DNA of 32,931 nt. Source: Alphaproteobacteria bacterium. GTDB lineage: Bacteria > Pseudomonadota > Alphaproteobacteria > Rs-D84. Position numbers and translations under genes: made by a program. How positions within the stretch are numbered: the stretch's first letter is position 1; each line of letters starts with the position of its first letter. This document shows, in pieces, positions 31,641 through 32,931 of this stretch. The stretch lies in assembly GCA_017534945.1 (NCBI GenBank), contig JAFXVB010000027.1, positions 1 through 32,931 of the forward strand, read 5' to 3'. Below the pieces are notes generated by a model. The model ran no database searches. It saw only the letters and a program-made list of their open reading frames with translations, and was not told where the DNA came from.

Positions 31641-32501
31641 TTATCTCCACAGCATTTTGCAAATTGGAATGCATTCAAATAACACAATCCAATTGTTCTT
31701 TATTTTGAGTAAAGGAATAAAACCGAATAAACGCAACCGGAACGTAGTCCCAGGAACCATTACCTTTTCTGCCCAACGACGATATTCAGGATATTTTGAA
31801 GATATTGCCATACGAATATTTGCCGCCGCTTCTTCACGTGCATCGTTCATACGTTTTGATGTATTATTTTCAAACCAACGGTAATGAATCATGGTTTCTT
31901 GAAAATTATAAAAATGTGTCACATCCATTAAACGTGTCCACAGGCGATAATCTTCCGCCGGGGTATAAAATTCTTCGTATTCTATATTGTTATCAGTCAG
32001 CACAGATTTGCGTATCATCGCCGCAGAATGTATAACAAAACAATTTTCTGTTAAATAAATACGAATATTTGAATCTGTTTCCGGGGTTTTGCACATATCA
32101 TCGTAATTGTCGCCAAAATAATGTGCCCAACCCGATACCACACCAACATGCGGATGCGAATCCAAATATGCAACTTCTTTTTCCAAACGCGTTGGCACAG
32201 ATATATCATCATGGTCAAAAATCGCCACATATTCGCCCGCCGCCATTTTCAGCAATTTATTCCGGCTTGGGGTGATACCCATATTCTTTTCGTTTTTCGC
32301 GTATTTTACGCGTTTATCATGCTTTGCATAATCCAAAACAATTTTTTCGATTTCTTTATTATCAGGGCTGTCGTTCAAAATTAAAAATTCAAAATCTGTA
32401 AAGGTTTGCGTCAATATGGATTCAATCATTTCCCGCAAATGCGCCGGATTTGTATTGTAAATTGGTGTTAATACAGAAACACGTGGTGTTTTCTTTGGCA
32501 T
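31641..32501 (-). CDS. Family 2 glycosyltransferase (copy 2 of the inverted pair)
   Basis: A 286-residue homologue of the gene at 5382-6233 on the opposite strand, with the same VSVLTPIYN start and FDHDD metal motif. The first 230 bases (32501 down to 32272) differ at only three positions from copy 1. Residues ~125-160 and the C-terminal third differ, which could change acceptor specificity. AAGGGGG overlaps the stop of the serine recombinase gene ten bases upstream, so the two are co-transcribed and probably translationally linked. Confidence 0.9.
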   Translation of the reverse strand: MPKKTPRVSVLTPIYNTNPAHLREMIESILTQTFTDFEFLILNDSPDNKEIEKIVLDYAKHDKRVKYAKNEKNMGITPSRNKLLKMAAGEYVAIFDHDDISVPTRLEKEVAYLDSHPHVGVVSGWAHYFGDNYDDMCKTPETDSNIRIYLTENCFVIHSAAMIRKSVLTDNNIEYEEFYTPAEDYRLWTRLMDVTHFYNFQETMIHYRWFENNTSKRMNDAREEAAANIRMAISSKYPEYRRWAEKVMVPGTTFRLRLFGFIPLLKIKNNWIVLFECIPICKMLWR

Positions 32502-32511
32502 TTTGACCCCC

Positions 32512-32931
32512 TTAATTTTGTGTATCCAAGAAACGTTTTATTGTTGGCGCAGATACACCAAGTTCGCGCGCGATTGCATACATACTGAATCCGTCGCGAT
32601 ACATTTTTAATGCGGTTGCACCCTTGCCGTCCATTACGTGATTTACACCACGCGCACCATGTGGCCGACCCGGCGCATGACCATTTGCAACACGTTGCCG
32701 CGCCCCATTTATATTTTTGTTGGATATAAAGTTAAAACGGATATCCATGTACATATCAAATGCATATTTCAAAACCTTTATATTCATGGTTTTATCTATG
32801 CAGTATTTACTTTGTACGGAATAAATAAAAATATTGTTGTTAACCAGATATTGAATAAATTTACGCAAAAAATTACGGTCATTACACAAACAATCCCAAC
32901 CATAACAAATGATTGTATCATTCGGCTTAAA
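32512..32931 (-). CDS. Serine recombinase/invertase family protein, 5' end outside the window
   Basis: The frame is open from the right edge and encodes 139 residues ending in TAA at 32512. The visible part covers the second half of a resolvase catalytic domain (DTIICYGWDCLCNDRNFL, then IFIYSVQSKYCID), the connecting helix (LKYAFDMYMDIRFNFIS), a GARQRVANGHAPGRPHG linker, and a C-terminal helix-turn-helix (MYAIARELGVSAPTIKRF) of the Hin/resolvase type. The catalytic serine would lie upstream, beyond the edge. It is the first visible gene of the glycan operon, ten bases before glycosyltransferase copy 2. Whether it inverts, resolves or transposes DNA cannot be told. Confidence 0.85.
   Translation of the reverse strand, partial: FKPNDTIICYGWDCLCNDRNFLRKFIQYLVNNNIFIYSVQSKYCIDKTMNIKVLKYAFDMYMDIRFNFISNKNINGARQRVANGHAPGRPHGARGVNHVMDGKGATALKMYRDGFSMYAIARELGVSAPTIKRFLDTQN

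Noticed and set aside
32715-32755. Sequence GTTGGATATAAAG shared with the leader of glycosyltransferase copy 1
   Set aside because: Here it lies within the recombinase coding region on the other strand and the match does not extend; probably chance in AT-rich DNA, although a recombination site cannot be fully excluded.
1-32931. CRISPR array or complete prophage
   Set aside because: No regularly spaced repeats with unique spacers were seen, and apart from the two fibre-like genes there are no capsid, portal, terminase, tail-tube or lysis genes.

Overview
This is an AT-rich Gram-negative chromosomal window. It encodes Lgt, three predicted outer-membrane or envelope proteins and LPS-type heptose chemistry. 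Low GC, a 2[4Fe-4S] ferredoxin and fibre domains of a kind I associate with gut phages suggest a gut-associated, perhaps alphaproteobacterial, host. That placement is inference; no rRNA is present to test it.

Region 1 (1-3988) looks like the edge of a defence or conflict island. It holds the last codons of an unknown gene, a response-receiver-like protein, a convergent C5 cytosine DNA methyltransferase, and a coupled pair of a putative dual-OB-like protein and a DUF488 protein. Region 2 (3989-5381) is mostly non-coding. It has tandem terminators, TTCCCTG repeats, a hairpin-rich stretch, and a NUDIX gene bracketed by two copies of a ~90-bp repeat. Region 3 (5382-8946, +) is a glycan operon: a family 2 glycosyltransferase, then a large RgpF-like/HAD fusion. 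It converges on phage tail-fibre-like gene A (8975-10252, -).

Region 4 (10496-21285) is mostly housekeeping and envelope genes: a small coiled-coil protein, lgt, a Bax-inhibitor-1 family membrane protein with ferredoxin and dimeric-type glycyl-tRNA synthetase, a glycine-zipper envelope protein with a beta-barrel, a porin-like protein, three orphan cytosolic proteins, a U32-family protein and tRNA-Thr(TGT). Region 5 is tail-fibre-like gene B (21529-22395, +). It converges on region 6 (22423-32931, -), a ~10-kb operon that begins with a serine recombinase (5' end outside the window). Behind it lie glycosyltransferases and a complete gmhA-hddA-hddC/gmhB set for GDP-D-glycero-alpha-D-manno-heptose. 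A GDP-sugar 4,6-dehydratase, an SDR reductase/epimerase and a cupin follow, predicting a 6-deoxyheptose or otherwise modified heptose in a surface glycan.

The most striking feature is the mirror symmetry. The two glycan operons begin, within the window, with almost identical glycosyltransferase 5' halves in inverted orientation. Each operon ends against a convergent fibre gene, and the two fibre genes share an N-terminus, a promoter and a leader but have unrelated C-termini. Both fibre leaders, and the leader of the dual-OB-like/DUF488 operon, place two or three intrinsic-terminator-like hairpins between a good sigma70-type promoter and the ribosome binding site. This suggests a shared attenuation or antitermination control of accessory genes.
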